Shown: piece after piece, positions 24,189 to 32,442 of the stretch
How positions within the stretch are numbered: position 1 is the stretch's first letter
How the letters are laid out: each line of letters begins with the position of its first letter
NCBI GenBank assembly: GCA_018711655.1
Contig: DVIA01000028.1
Location: forward strand, 1 to 64,000
Reading direction: 5' to 3'
DNA from: Candidatus Pullichristensenella avicola
Lineage (GTDB): Bacteria > Bacillota > Clostridia > Christensenellales > Aristaeellaceae
Length of the DNA stretch: 64,000 bases
Made by a program: the position numbers and the translations under genes
Notes under the pieces: generated by a model
Told to the model about the DNA's origin: nothing
Seen by the model: only the letters and a program-made list of their open reading frames with translations
Database searches by the model: none

Positions 24189-26657
24189 ATGTCCAAGCAA
24201 CTGTTTGTCGATCCGAATGTGGTCCGCAAGCCCGGTCAGGTTACGTTCGAGCCCATCCCCTGCAACCAGTACCAGAAGAAGGTCAAGGATGAGCTGGGCA
24301 ACTTCACCAAGGAACAGTTCCTCAACATTTATCGCGATATGCTGATGCTGCGTGAGTTTGAAATGATGATTCAGACCATCAAGACCACCAGCGAATACCG
24401 CGGCGTTTCCTATACCCATCCCGGCCCGGCCCACCTGGGCATCGGCCAGGAGGCGGCGGCCGTCGGCGAGGCCTTCCACCTCGACGTCAACGACTTTATC
24501 TTTGGTTCGCACCGCTCCCACTGCGATATCCTCGCCAAGGGCCTGTCCGCCATTGAAAAGCTCTCCGACGAAGAACTGATGGACATCATGAAGAACTTCC
24601 TGGGCGGCAAGACCCTCGCCGTCGTGGAAAAGGGCGAGCACGCCACGGTGAAAGATCTGGCGATCGACTTCCTGCTCTACGGCGCCATGAGTGAGATCTT
24701 CGCCCGCGAAACCGGCTTCAACCGCGGCCTGGGCGGCTCGATGCATACCTTCTTTACGCCCTTTGGCATCTATCCGAACAACGCCATCGTCGGCGGCAGC
24801 GGCACCATCGCCATGGGCGCGGCGCTGTACAAGCGCGTCAATCGCAAGCCCGGCATCGTCATTGCCAACATCGGCGACGGTTCGCTTGGCCGCGGCCCCG
24901 TGCTCGAGGCGCTGAACATGTCCGGTATGGGCCAGCTCAACACGCTCTGGGAGGACGACATGAAGGGCGGCCTGCCGGTGCTGTTCAACATCTTCAACAA
25001 CCAGTACGGCATGGGCGGCCAGACCAACGGCGAGACCATGGCCTACGACGTCCTGGCGCGCCTGGGCGCGGGCTTCAACCCCAACCAGATGCATGCCGAG
25101 CGCGTGGACGGCTTCAACCCCTTGGCGGTGATCGAGGCCTACGGCCGCAAGAAGAAGCTCCTGCTCGAAGGCAAGGGCCCGGTGCTGCTGGATGTGGTTA
25201 CCTATCGCTTCTCCGGCCACAGCCCGTCGGACAGCTCTTCTTACCGCACCAAGGAAGAAGTGGCCGCCTGGGAGGCGCAGGATCCGATCATCGAGTACCG
25301 CAAGCAGCTGATCGAGGCCGGTTTGGCCACGGAAGCGGATTGCGACGCCATCATCAAGGATGTGGACGACGCGATCTTCCGCAACTTCAAACTGGCCATC
25401 GACGAGGAGATTTCCCCGCGCATGGACCTTGGCAAGAACCCCGACGAAATTGCCGACCTCATGTTCACCAACGGCCATGTGGAGTCCTTCTCCGACGCCA
25501 AGCCGGACGTCAATATGCCCCTGGAGGAGAACCCGCGCGTGCAGGCCATCGCCCGCAAGGAGCGCTGGGGCTTCGACGCCAATGGCAAGCCCGTTTCCAA
25601 GAACAAGGTATTCCAGCTGCGCGACGGCCTGTTTGAGGCCATCATCGACCGCTTCTACAAGGACGCTTCGCTCGTCGCTTACGGCGAGGACGTGCGCGAC
25701 TGGGGCGGCGCGTATGCGGTGTACCGTGGCCTGACCGAGGCGCTGCCGTATCATCGCCTGTTCAACTCGCCGATCTCTGAAAGCGCCATCGTCGGCTCCG
25801 CCGTCGGCTACGCCATGGCGGGCGGTCGCGCGCTGATCGAGCTGATGTACTGCGACTTCCTTGCCTGCGCGGGCGACGAAGTGTTCAACCAGATGTCCAA
25901 GTGGCAGGCCATGTCCGCCGACATCATCAAGATGCCCGTGGTCCTGCGCGTGTCCGTCGGCTCCAAGTACGGCGCGCAGCACTCCCAGGATTGGTCGGCG
26001 CTGGCCGCCCATATTCCGGGCCTGAAGCTGGCCTTCCCGGCCTCGCCCTACGACGCCAAGGGCCTGATGGCCTCCGCGCTGGTGGGCACCGATCCGGTGA
26101 TCTTCTTCGAATCGCAGCGCATTTACGATGTGGGCGAGCAGTTCCACGAGGGCGGCGTGCCCAAGGATTACTACGAGATTCCCTTCGGCAAGGCCGACAT
26201 CAAGCGCGCCGGCAAGGATGTCACCATTCTCACCTTCGGCGCGGTGCTCTATCGCGCCCTCAAGGCTGCCGACGAACTCAAGGAGAAGTACGGCATGGAG
26301 GCCGAGATCATCGACGCGCGCACGCTGGTGCCGTTCGATTACGACACAGTGCTTGAGTCCGTGAAAAAGACTGGCCGCCTGGTGATCGTCACCGACGCCT
26401 GCGAGCGCGGCTCCTTTGCCTCCGAGGTCGCCCGTCAGATCACCGAAATGGCCTTCGACGAATTGGACGCCCCGCCGGTTGTGGTGGCCTCCAAGAACTG
26501 GATCACCCCGGCGCACGAACTGGAAGAGGCCTTCTTCCCGCAGCCGTCCTGGATCCTCGACGCCATCGACGCCAAGATCGTGCCGCTGAAGGGCCATGTC
26601 CGCACCACCAACCAGACCCTGGGCAACAAGCTCAAGAGCGAGCGCAAGGGCGTGTAG
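24189..26657 (+). CDS. 2-oxoacid dehydrogenase E1, fused alpha and beta subunits
   Basis: This 822-residue protein joins E1 alpha (about residues 1-400) to E1 beta (about 470-822), normally two genes. The alpha part has thiamine diphosphate motif residues GDGSLGRG (229 onward) and NNQYGMGGQ, the RFSGHSPSDSSSYR region and a substrate-site His in GSHRSH. The beta part has YGEDVRDWGG, PISESAIVGSAVGYAMAG, the GAQHSQDWSA loop and a C-terminal TDACERGSFASEV block. It decarboxylates the 2-oxoacid and acylates lipoyl-E2. Fusion guarantees 1:1 stoichiometry. aaggagcg lies upstream of ATG 24189. Confidence 0.92.
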   Translation: MSKQLFVDPNVVRKPGQVTFEPIPCNQYQKKVKDELGNFTKEQFLNIYRDMLMLREFEMMIQTIKTTSEYRGVSYTHPGPAHLGIGQEAAAVGEAFHLDVNDFIFGSHRSHCDILAKGLSAIEKLSDEELMDIMKNFLGGKTLAVVEKGEHATVKDLAIDFLLYGAMSEIFARETGFNRGLGGSMHTFFTPFGIYPNNAIVGGSGTIAMGAALYKRVNRKPGIVIANIGDGSLGRGPVLEALNMSGMGQLNTLWEDDMKGGLPVLFNIFNNQYGMGGQTNGETMAYDVLARLGAGFNPNQMHAERVDGFNPLAVIEAYGRKKKLLLEGKGPVLLDVVTYRFSGHSPSDSSSYRTKEEVAAWEAQDPIIEYRKQLIEAGLATEADCDAIIKDVDDAIFRNFKLAIDEEISPRMDLGKNPDEIADLMFTNGHVESFSDAKPDVNMPLEENPRVQAIARKERWGFDANGKPVSKNKVFQLRDGLFEAIIDRFYKDASLVAYGEDVRDWGGAYAVYRGLTEALPYHRLFNSPISESAIVGSAVGYAMAGGRALIELMYCDFLACAGDEVFNQMSKWQAMSADIIKMPVVLRVSVGSKYGAQHSQDWSALAAHIPGLKLAFPASPYDAKGLMASALVGTDPVIFFESQRIYDVGEQFHEGGVPKDYYEIPFGKADIKRAGKDVTILTFGAVLYRALKAADELKEKYGMEAEIIDARTLVPFDYDTVLESVKKTGRLVIVTDACERGSFASEVARQITEMAFDELDAPPVVVASKNWITPAHELEEAFFPQPSWILDAIDAKIVPLKGHVRTTNQTLGNKLKSERKGV

Positions 26658-26675
26658 CCTGCGCAAACCACATGC

Positions 26676-26705
26676 GGGGACGGGCGTTTTGCCCGCCCCC
26701 ATTTC
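26676..26705 (+). terminator. Probable terminator of the E2-E3-E1 operon
   Basis: The stem gggg-a-cgggc/gcccg-cccc (26676-26685 with 26691-26699) lies 19 bp after the E1 stop and is followed by catttcc, a weak T tract. Confidence 0.55.
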
Positions 26706-26758
26706 CTGTCTTGAGGGAGCGGCGCGCCGGCGCGCAGCCCGCTTGAAGGAGGAGAAAA

Positions 26759-27112
26759 ATGCTTTACTGTGAACGCTGCAAGCGCCTCGTCAGGGGCGAA
26801 ACTTGTCCTGCTTGCAAAAAGGCGCGTTTTCTGCGCGCGCCGGAAGCGGGCGATCCCGTGCTTCTGTGCACGCTGCGGTATGCCATGGCCGCTATGGTCG
26901 AACCGCTTTTGGAGGAGGAGGCTGTGCCGTATTCCAAAGTCGCCCTGGGCGCAGGCGCGCTTCTTGGCGGCAGCACCATACTGGAAAACTATTCCTTCTA
27001 TGTGCCTTACGGCGCCTATGAGGGGACGGTTGAGATGCTCGGCGGCATTTTCGCTCAGGACGAAGAAATTTGCCGCGCCCTGCGCGAAGCGGCCGATGAA
27101 ACAAACGCCTGA
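26759..27112 (+). CDS. Small zinc-ribbon protein, uncharacterised
   Basis: The 117-residue protein has an N-terminal zinc ribbon (CERCKR and CPACKK, residues 4-20). An alpha/beta region follows that includes LLCTLRYAMAAMVEPLLEEE and VPYGAYEGTVEMLGGIF. The second part resembles the DUF2007-type signalling domain (about 70 residues), but I am not certain of this. gaaggagg precedes ATG 26759. It follows the dehydrogenase operon after a probable terminator and is followed by a repeat-rich gap, so it is likely transcribed alone. Confidence 0.7.
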   Translation: MLYCERCKRLVRGETCPACKKARFLRAPEAGDPVLLCTLRYAMAAMVEPLLEEEAVPYSKVALGAGALLGGSTILENYSFYVPYGAYEGTVEMLGGIFAQDEEICRALREAADETNA

Positions 27113-27483
27113 ATGCGCAGTCTGCGCCGCCCTTTGAGCGCTGCCTCTCTTCGCTCCGTGACTGCATTGGGCGACACGGCTCGCACGGTGCGCTTCTCAG
27201 GCGATCCTGCGCGCGCTGGCGTAGCGAACGGGCATGGACGGCGCGCGCTCGCTGTCCGGGCGCGCGCTTGGCGCGTCTTGCGCTGCGCGCGCCGGAAGGA
27301 CGGTCTGCCGGACTGTGACGCCAGTCCGTCGGCAGGCGCCTTGAGGCGCCTTCGCCACGCACGGCGGCGAGAATGCGCCCGGATCTTCGCGCCGGCAGAC
27401 GGCGGAGCCATGCGGCGCGACGGAATCGAGGCATGCGCGCCGCGCACTGTAGAAGTCAGGGTTGTGGCGCGCAGGAGGGGGGG
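27113..27483. other. GC-rich intergenic stretch before the 59/61-bp repeats
   Basis: No gene, RNA or promoter is recognised in these 371 bp. Short inverted words (ggcgccttgaggcgcc at 27337-27352) occur. Several long frames on both strands lack plausible starts and similarity. Confidence 0.5.
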
Positions 27484-27788
27484 ATGGATAAGGGGCGCGA
27501 TGGTTGCCCTCTTCAAGCCGGCCCTGGGCTGTGCAGGAGGGTATGGATAAGAGCGCGATGGTCGCCTTTTTCAAGCCGGCCCTGAGACGCGCAGGCGGGG
27601 AGTATGGATAAGGGGCGCGATGGTTGCCTTCTTCAAGCCGGCCCTGGGCTGTGCAGGAGGGTATGGATAAGAGCGCGATGGTTGCCCTCTTCAGGCCAGC
27701 CCTGAGATGCGCAGGCGGGGAGTATGGATAAGGGGCGCGATGGTTGCCCTCTTCAAGCCGCTCCTGGAATGCGCAGGTGGGGAGTATG
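27484..27788. repeat. Tandem array of five alternating 59- and 61-bp units
   Basis: The word atggata recurs at 27484, 27543, 27604, 27663 and 27724, giving spacings of 59, 61, 59 and 61 bp. The units thus alternate between two types, forming a 120-bp higher-order repeat. Each unit contains gcgcgatggt-gcc and ttcaagccg. The array ends 45 bp before the start of the nucleotidyltransferase gene. Neither spacing is a multiple of three, so the array is not coding. Confidence 0.88.
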
Positions 27789-27832
27789 ATCTGCCCGACA
27801 ATGCGGTTTGCACAATGGGAAAGGAGCAAAGC

Positions 27833-28534
27833 ATGAAGGCATGGATGGAGACGCTCAAGGAGCGCATGCGCGCGGCCTTTGGCGAGCGCGTGCTGTTTAT
27901 CGGCCTGCAGGGCAGTCGCGCTCGGGGCGAGGCGACGATCGACAGCGACATCGACGTGGTCGTAGTGCTCGATACGCTCGGCGCGGACGATATCCGTCTT
28001 TGCCGCGCCGTGCTGGGCGCCATGCCGGAAGGGGATAAGATCTGCGGCTTCTTTTCCGGGCGCGCGGAACTGGCGGCATGGGAACGCGGCGACCTTTTTC
28101 AGTTCGTGCGCGATACGACGGCTTTTTACGGCGACCTTGCCGATATCGTGGCGCTTCCCGGCCGCGAAGAGGCCCGGCGCGCCGCCCTGAGCGGCGCCTG
28201 CAACATTTACCATGGGTGCGTGCATAACCTGCTTTTTGACCGCGATGCGGGTATTTTGCGCGAACTTTACAAGGCCGCGGGCTTTGCTCTGCGCGCAAAG
28301 CATTTTTGGCGCACGGGCGCGTACTGTTCCCGAAGCGAAGAACTTGCCGCGGCGCTGCCGGCGGCGGAGGCGGCTGTGCTTGCCGGGCGGGAAACTGCGC
28401 GCGCGCTGCGCGGCGACGGCGAGAGTTTTGAGCGAGCCTCCAATCTCCTGCTGGATTGGGCGGGGCAAACCATCCGGGAGATGGGAGAGGCTAACCAAAA
28501 CAATACAGAAACGCGCTTGCGCCTTAACCCGTAG
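27833..28534 (+). CDS. Nucleotidyltransferase-domain protein (MNT/KNTase type)
   Basis: The 233-residue protein has the minimal nucleotidyltransferase motif GS-x10-D-x-D: GSRARGEATIDSDIDVVVV, with Gly27, Ser28, Asp39 and Asp41. A helical C-terminal region (AALSGACNIYHGCVHNLLF onward) resembles the HEPN-like substrate or partner domain found in such proteins. It may transfer AMP to a small molecule or protein; the substrate is unknown. ATG 27833 is chosen because aaggag (27821-27826) is 6 bp upstream. ATG 27815 is a less likely alternative. The ribU promoter lies inside its 3' end. Confidence 0.85.
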   Translation: MKAWMETLKERMRAAFGERVLFIGLQGSRARGEATIDSDIDVVVVLDTLGADDIRLCRAVLGAMPEGDKICGFFSGRAELAAWERGDLFQFVRDTTAFYGDLADIVALPGREEARRAALSGACNIYHGCVHNLLFDRDAGILRELYKAAGFALRAKHFWRTGAYCSRSEELAAALPAAEAAVLAGRETARALRGDGESFERASNLLLDWAGQTIREMGEANQNNTETRLRLNP

Positions 28535-28545
28535 CGCGCTATACT
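28517..28545 (+). promoter_or_regulatory. Promoter of the FMN-riboswitch-ribU transcript
   Basis: TTGCGC (28517-28522) and TATACT (28540-28545) are 17 bp apart, inside and just after the end of the nucleotidyltransferase gene. The transcript would begin near 28552, just before the aptamer. Confidence 0.65.
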
Positions 28546-28566
28546 GACCATGACAACTGAACAGGT

Positions 28567-28678
28567 ACGTCTTCAGGGCAGGGTGCAATTCCCGATTGGC
28601 GGTACAGTCCGCGAGCGCAGAGCGCAGATCCGGTGAAACTCCGGAACCAACAGTGAAAGTCTGGATGAAAGAAGATGT
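28567..28678 (+). ncRNA. FMN riboswitch (RFN element)
   Basis: The conserved aptamer words occur in order: cttcagggcagggtgcaatt, cccgattggcggtacagtcc, gatccggtgaaactccgg, aacagtgaaagtctggatga and the closing gaagatg. P1 pairs 28567-28574 with 28671-28678 (one G-U). It binds flavin mononucleotide and controls the riboflavin transporter gene downstream. Confidence 0.95.
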
Positions 28679-28732
28679 GTCTTGGTCAAGGATGCTTCGC
28701 GCGAAGCGATACAGCCTCCGGCACACCAGTAA

Positions 28733-28770
28733 GACACCTGCAAGACGCTCCGTCTTCAGGCGTCTATTTT
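28733..28770 (+). terminator. Riboswitch-controlled terminator before ribU
   Basis: A hairpin of two stacked stems (gacacctg/caggcgtc at 28733-28740 and 28757-28764; aagacg/cgtctt inside) is followed by tatttt. It lies between the FMN aptamer and ribU, which indicates control by transcription attenuation: terminator formed when FMN is bound. Confidence 0.8.
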
Positions 28771-28789
28771 GATTTCGGAGGGAAAGAAT

Positions 28790-29443
28790 ATGCATTTCAA
28801 AACCAAGAAAATCGCCATGCTGGGCGTGCTGGCGGCGCTTGCCTACCTGTCGGTCGTGCTGATCAATATCCCCGTCGTTTCGGTAGACTTCCTCAAATAC
28901 GAGCCAAAGGACGTCATCATCGCCCTGGGCGGTTTCATGTTCGGCCCGGTTTCGGCGGCGCTTTTGAGCGTGGTCGTCTCTCTGGTGGAAATGGTCACCA
29001 TCAGTTCCACAGGCCCCATTGGATGCGTAATGAATATCCTTTCCACCTGGGGCTTCGCCTGCGTGGCGGCGATGGTCTATAAGCGCGTGCATACGCTCAA
29101 AGGCGCGGTCGTCGGGCTGGCTGCGGGCTGCGTGGCGACCACGGCGCTGATGCTTTTGTGGAACTATCTGATAACGCCTTTGTACATGGGCCTGACGCGC
29201 GAAGCGGTTGCGGCCATGCTCGTGCCCGTTTTTCTGCCTTACAACCTGCTCAAGTGCGCGATGAACGCGGCCCTGACAATGCTGATCTATAAGCCGCTGG
29301 TCAACGCCTTGCGGCGCGCGAACCTGCTGGAAAGCTCCGGAACCGGCGCGGCGGGAACGCGAAATATGGGCATCATTTTGACGTCTTTGCTGGTGGTGGC
29401 CACCTGCGTGCTGGCGGTGCTGGCGCTGCGCGGCGTGATCTGA
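28790..29443 (+). CDS. ribU: Riboflavin ECF transporter substrate-binding subunit RibU
   Basis: The 217-residue integral membrane S component has about six hydrophobic segments. N-terminal KTKKIAMLGVLAALAYLSV and DFLKYEPKDVIIALGGFMFG are typical of RibU, the latter forming part of the flavin site and the coupling helix. It works with a shared energising module (EcfA, EcfA', EcfT), not encoded here. The FMN riboswitch directly upstream supports riboflavin as substrate. ATG 28790 follows cggaggg. The last 40 residues contain an extra C-terminal helix. Confidence 0.95.
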   Translation: MHFKTKKIAMLGVLAALAYLSVVLINIPVVSVDFLKYEPKDVIIALGGFMFGPVSAALLSVVVSLVEMVTISSTGPIGCVMNILSTWGFACVAAMVYKRVHTLKGAVVGLAAGCVATTALMLLWNYLITPLYMGLTREAVAAMLVPVFLPYNLLKCAMNAALTMLIYKPLVNALRRANLLESSGTGAAGTRNMGIILTSLLVVATCVLAVLALRGVI

Positions 29444-29444
29444 C

Positions 29445-29487
29445 AAACGCACAAACAGGCCGGGGGAACAAGCCCCGGCCTGCGTTT
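29445..29487. terminator. Bidirectional terminator between ribU and udk
   Basis: The 10-bp stem caggccgggg/ccccggcctg (29456-29465 with 29473-29482) is extended by aaacgca/tgcgttt outside. T-rich sequence follows on both strands. It lies just after the ribU stop and touches the udk stop at 29486-29488. Confidence 0.8.
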
Positions 29488-30103
29488 ATGCTTCCGGCTG
29501 TACCATGCCGGAATTGATATAGAAGGCGAGTATATCCACGATGCGGGCGTTTTTGCCGCCACGGGCGACGATGAGGTCCGCATATTCCACATAGTTGCGT
29601 ATGTAGCGCTCGAACATCGGCTTGACCGTTTCCAGATACTGCCGGGCGACGCTGTCCACATGGCGGGCGCGCTCGACGATGTCGCGCTGCACGCGCCGCA
29701 GAAGGCAAATGTCCGGATCGACCTGGATGAATATTTTGAAATCCATCAAATCGCGCACGGCGGGATCGTAGAACACATGAATGCCCTCGAGCAACACAAC
29801 GTCGGTGGGGTAGATCAATTCCTCGGAATCGCACCGGCGGTGCAGTTTGTAATCGTAGCCCTTGCGCGTAATCGGCCGGCCGGCGCGCAACGCTTCAAGG
29901 TCGGCGCGCAGGGCTTCGTGCTCAAAGGCCTGCGGTTCGTCGTAGTTGATGCGCTCGCGCTGTGCAAAGTCCATATCCGGATGGTCTCTGTAGTAGGAGT
30001 CCTGCTTAAGCAGCACGCAGGGGTTGCGCAATCTGCGCGCCAGTTCGTCTGCAAGCGTAGATTTTCCGCTGCCGCTCGCCCCGCATATTCCGATGATCAG
30101 CAT
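29486..30103 (-). CDS. udk: Uridine kinase
   Basis: The 205-residue P-loop kinase phosphorylates uridine and cytidine in pyrimidine salvage. It has Walker A GICGASGSGKST (residues 5-16), the substrate region KQDSYYRDHPDMDF, YDEPQAFEH and the VVLLEGIHVFYD block. The lid region has RRVQRDIVERARHVDSVARQ. It is 50 bp downstream of the Spo0A-like gene and may share its transcript. ATG 30103 follows aaaggcgggg. Confidence 0.93.
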   Translation of the reverse strand: MLIIGICGASGSGKSTLADELARRLRNPCVLLKQDSYYRDHPDMDFAQRERINYDEPQAFEHEALRADLEALRAGRPITRKGYDYKLHRRCDSEELIYPTDVVLLEGIHVFYDPAVRDLMDFKIFIQVDPDICLLRRVQRDIVERARHVDSVARQYLETVKPMFERYIRNYVEYADLIVARGGKNARIVDILAFYINSGMVQPEA

Positions 30104-30153
30104 TTGCACCCCGCCTTTCCTGTGCACTATGATAGCACAGGCCGGCGCGGATT

Positions 30154-30903
30154 TCAAGCGGAAAGGACCCCGTGGCCTTCGCTTTCTTCGCGCAGGCGTT
30201 GCAGCGCCCGGGCAAGGAACTGACGATTGCTCAGCGCGGCAGCCCCGTCGCCGTCGGCAGATCGCGCGCGGCGGATGGCGGTGCGTATGTTGCGCTCCAC
30301 GCTTTCCGGCGTGGTGGAAAGTGCCTGCGCGATTTGCGGATAGAGATTGCGGCGCATGTTGCGCAAAAGGCGCTCGTTTTCGCTCAGGCGGTAGAGCGCT
30401 TCGGCCAGGCAGGCAAAGCCGAACAGGCGCGGCACGATGCCTTCGCGCATGAGGGTCTGGCGGATGCGCGCCGTCGGCGAGGGCGCGCCTTCGCCCGCCT
30501 CCAGGGCGCGCTGCTCCTCCAGCATGCGCCGTTTGACGCGCGTGGTGCCCACTACGCATTCGTGGAGATGCTCCAGCGGCACCGGTTTGGAAAGGAACAT
30601 GTCCGCGCCGACGTCCCTGCTCAGGCGCAGGGCCGCTTCGCTCAAAAACGACGTGCAGACGATCAGGGCCTGCTGCGTGGAAATGGCGCGCAATGTTCGC
30701 AAAAGCGTCAACGCATAGCAGCTTCGCTGCGCCAGGCTCAAAACGATGCAATCGGGCCGTGTTCGCGCGATTTGCGGCAACGCCTGCGCGGCGTCGGCAA
30801 CATATCCGACAACTTCCACGTCGCGCGTGGCGGACAGGTATTCCGCCGTGCGTTCCAGGTAGCAAAGATCAATGTCGATGAGAAACAGTCGAACCTTTTT
30901 CAT
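30154..30903 (-). CDS. Spo0A-like transcription factor with a pseudo-receiver domain
   Basis: The 249-residue protein has a receiver-like N-terminal domain and a C-terminal Spo0A DNA-binding domain: IRQTLMREGIVPRLFGFACL, YPQIAQALSTTPESVERNIR, RTAIRRARS. In the receiver, the position of Spo0A Asp56 is Ser56 (DCIVLSLAQRS), so phosphorylation there is impossible. The acidic pocket is reduced to LIDID; the switch Thr (VCTSF) and Lys (LSKP) remain. The output helix aligns with the Spo0A recognition helix RVERAIRHAIE. ATG 30903 is set by the aaagga spacing. It may be a paralogue or a constitutive/ligand-controlled form; whether a true Spo0A exists elsewhere is unknown. Confidence 0.85.
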   Translation of the reverse strand: MKKVRLFLIDIDLCYLERTAEYLSATRDVEVVGYVADAAQALPQIARTRPDCIVLSLAQRSCYALTLLRTLRAISTQQALIVCTSFLSEAALRLSRDVGADMFLSKPVPLEHLHECVVGTTRVKRRMLEEQRALEAGEGAPSPTARIRQTLMREGIVPRLFGFACLAEALYRLSENERLLRNMRRNLYPQIAQALSTTPESVERNIRTAIRRARSADGDGAAALSNRQFLARALQRLREESEGHGVLSA

Positions 30904-30972
30904 GTGCGCCATTCCTTTCCTATACTGCATTCGCTTCTAATGTAGCACATTTAAGCGCTCAATGCGTGTATA

Positions 30973-31000
30973 ATTATACCATGGCGCGGAGTGTAGTCAA
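30973..31000 (-). promoter_or_regulatory. Promoter for the Spo0A-like gene
   Basis: On the minus strand TTGACT (31000-30995) and TATAAT (30978-30973) are 16 bp apart, about 70 bp upstream of the start. The -10 sits in a palindrome, gtataattatac (30968-30979). Confidence 0.65.
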
Positions 31001-31089
31001 GATGCAAAGATGAAAACGGCGTGATGATTTCCATATATATTTTGGAATACAAAGCGCAAAAGAAGATAAATTCTGCCTAAATGGGCGCA

Positions 31090-32070
31090 TTATGCTTCTT
31101 GTGCGATCAAAATTCCGGAAATGGCTTCGGCAAGGGGTTGCATGGCGTTGAGCGCTTCCACCAGCGTATTTCGGTTGTTGCCAACTTCGACCAGGATGGC
31201 ATAGACGCCGACATGCTGGTTGTAGCGGTTGGTCTTGACCAGCACGTCTCGGCAGATGCCGGGCGTCGCGGCGTTGAGGGCGTCGGTCAGGGCGCATGCG
31301 AAGGCATAGTTCTCGGCAAAATGGGGCTTGACGTCGAAGTTTTCGCCTTCGCCAATGAGCATCATCAGTTTTGCATAGTCCACGCCGTCGGCGCGCAGCA
31401 CATTCTCGCCCATGCCCTCCACATAGGCGTCGCGGTGCAGGTCGATGTAAAGATCGAAGGGCTCGTCGTAGGAAAGCAGCGTCTGTTCCGAGCGCGCATA
31501 GGCGGTGGAGAGATCGTCCAGCTCATGGTCGGTCGTGTCGTGAACGACTTCGCAGCCGCGCTCGCGCAAAAGCTGCGCCAGCTCTGCGCCGACGCGCACC
31601 ACGCTATGCTGCGCGTCGGCGGTGCGCCATGCCTCGAGGGCGACGTAGGGGTCGTCCGCCGCCTGTTCGTAGGCCTCATGCGTGTGCGTGTGATAGATCA
31701 GCACGCGCGGCGCGCTGCTGGCGGCGATATCCACTTCGCCGGCCGGATCCAGTTGAAGCGGCGGAACGGTCTGATCCGTGTGCTCGTTTTCGGGCGCAGG
31801 GGTGGCTTGTCCACGCTCGTCAGCTTTTTCGTCCTCGTCCACCACACTGATTTCGATTCCGCCAGAAAGCGGAGCGGCAAGGACCGCCAACGCGGCCCTC
31901 GCCTCCTCTTCCTGCGCCTCGCTTTTGACCAGATCGCCGCCGACGGGGGTTGTGGCAGCGTCGCCTGATGCAAAAAACCGAAGCGCCAGCAGACATACCA
32001 CCAGCGCCAGCGCTACAACCGCCGCGCCCAGCAAAAGCCGCGAACCTTTGATGACCCGAAAGCGTACCAT
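31090..32070 (-). CDS. spoIIP: Stage II sporulation protein P
   Basis: The 326-residue protein has one N-terminal membrane segment (about 12-34, LLLGAAVVALALVVCLLALR), an acidic linker and the SpoIIP domain beginning RVLIYHTHTHEAY. With SpoIID and SpoIIM it hydrolyses peptidoglycan during engulfment, as an amidase and endopeptidase. His residues of HTHTHE and the DLHRDAY block match the zinc-enzyme core. ATG 32070 is preferred to ATG 32076 for spacing to ggaggagg. In many spore formers it lies next to gpr; here it is about 30 kb away. Confidence 0.93.
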   Translation of the reverse strand: MVRFRVIKGSRLLLGAAVVALALVVCLLALRFFASGDAATTPVGGDLVKSEAQEEEARAALAVLAAPLSGGIEISVVDEDEKADERGQATPAPENEHTDQTVPPLQLDPAGEVDIAASSAPRVLIYHTHTHEAYEQAADDPYVALEAWRTADAQHSVVRVGAELAQLLRERGCEVVHDTTDHELDDLSTAYARSEQTLLSYDEPFDLYIDLHRDAYVEGMGENVLRADGVDYAKLMMLIGEGENFDVKPHFAENYAFACALTDALNAATPGICRDVLVKTNRYNQHVGVYAILVEVGNNRNTLVEALNAMQPLAEAISGILIAQEA

Positions 32071-32402
32071 GCGCATTCCTCCTCCGCATAACTCTATTCG
32101 CATGGAGGAGCGTTTATGAAACCAGGGCCGCGCGCAGAAGAGGGGGAGCAGGCCGCCGGTTGCGCGCGGTCTATGGATATGAACATCTCCGCGCGCTCGA
32201 ATCAAGGCGGACGCGGCAGGAACGGCGGGGAATGCGGTTCTCGGCTGAATGCGCGCGCCGGAAATGGCGCATGACGCGCCGGAGTGAATATGGCGCCGCA
32301 TCGGCGCGCGGCCGTCGCTTGCGCAGATCGCCCTTTTGCAAAAGCGACGCGGAAGCGCGCCGCGAATCGCCACCGCAGAGAAACGCTTTAGACGCGCGAA
32401 AA
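32071..32402. other. Intergenic region between spoIIP and the rsmI cluster
   Basis: About 330 bp hold no recognisable gene. On the minus strand this is the spoIIP promoter region; I could not assign a convincing sigma-E or sigma-F site. Confidence 0.45.
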
Positions 32403-32429
32403 CAAAAATGGCGACGCCGGGCGTCGCCA
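32403..32429 (-). terminator. Terminator of the trpS-to-rsmI cluster
   Basis: The 8-bp stem tggcgacg/cgtcgcca (32409-32416 with 32422-32429) is followed on the minus strand by atttttgtttt. It lies 14 bp past the rsmI stop. Confidence 0.75.
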
Positions 32430-32442
32430 GGAACGGCAAGCG

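Noticed and set aside
26759-27112. Subunit of the dehydrogenase complex
   Set aside because: It has a zinc ribbon and lies after a probable terminator; nothing links it to the complex.
27484-27788. CRISPR array
   Set aside because: Units are contiguous 59/61-bp repeats without unique spacers, and no cas genes are present.
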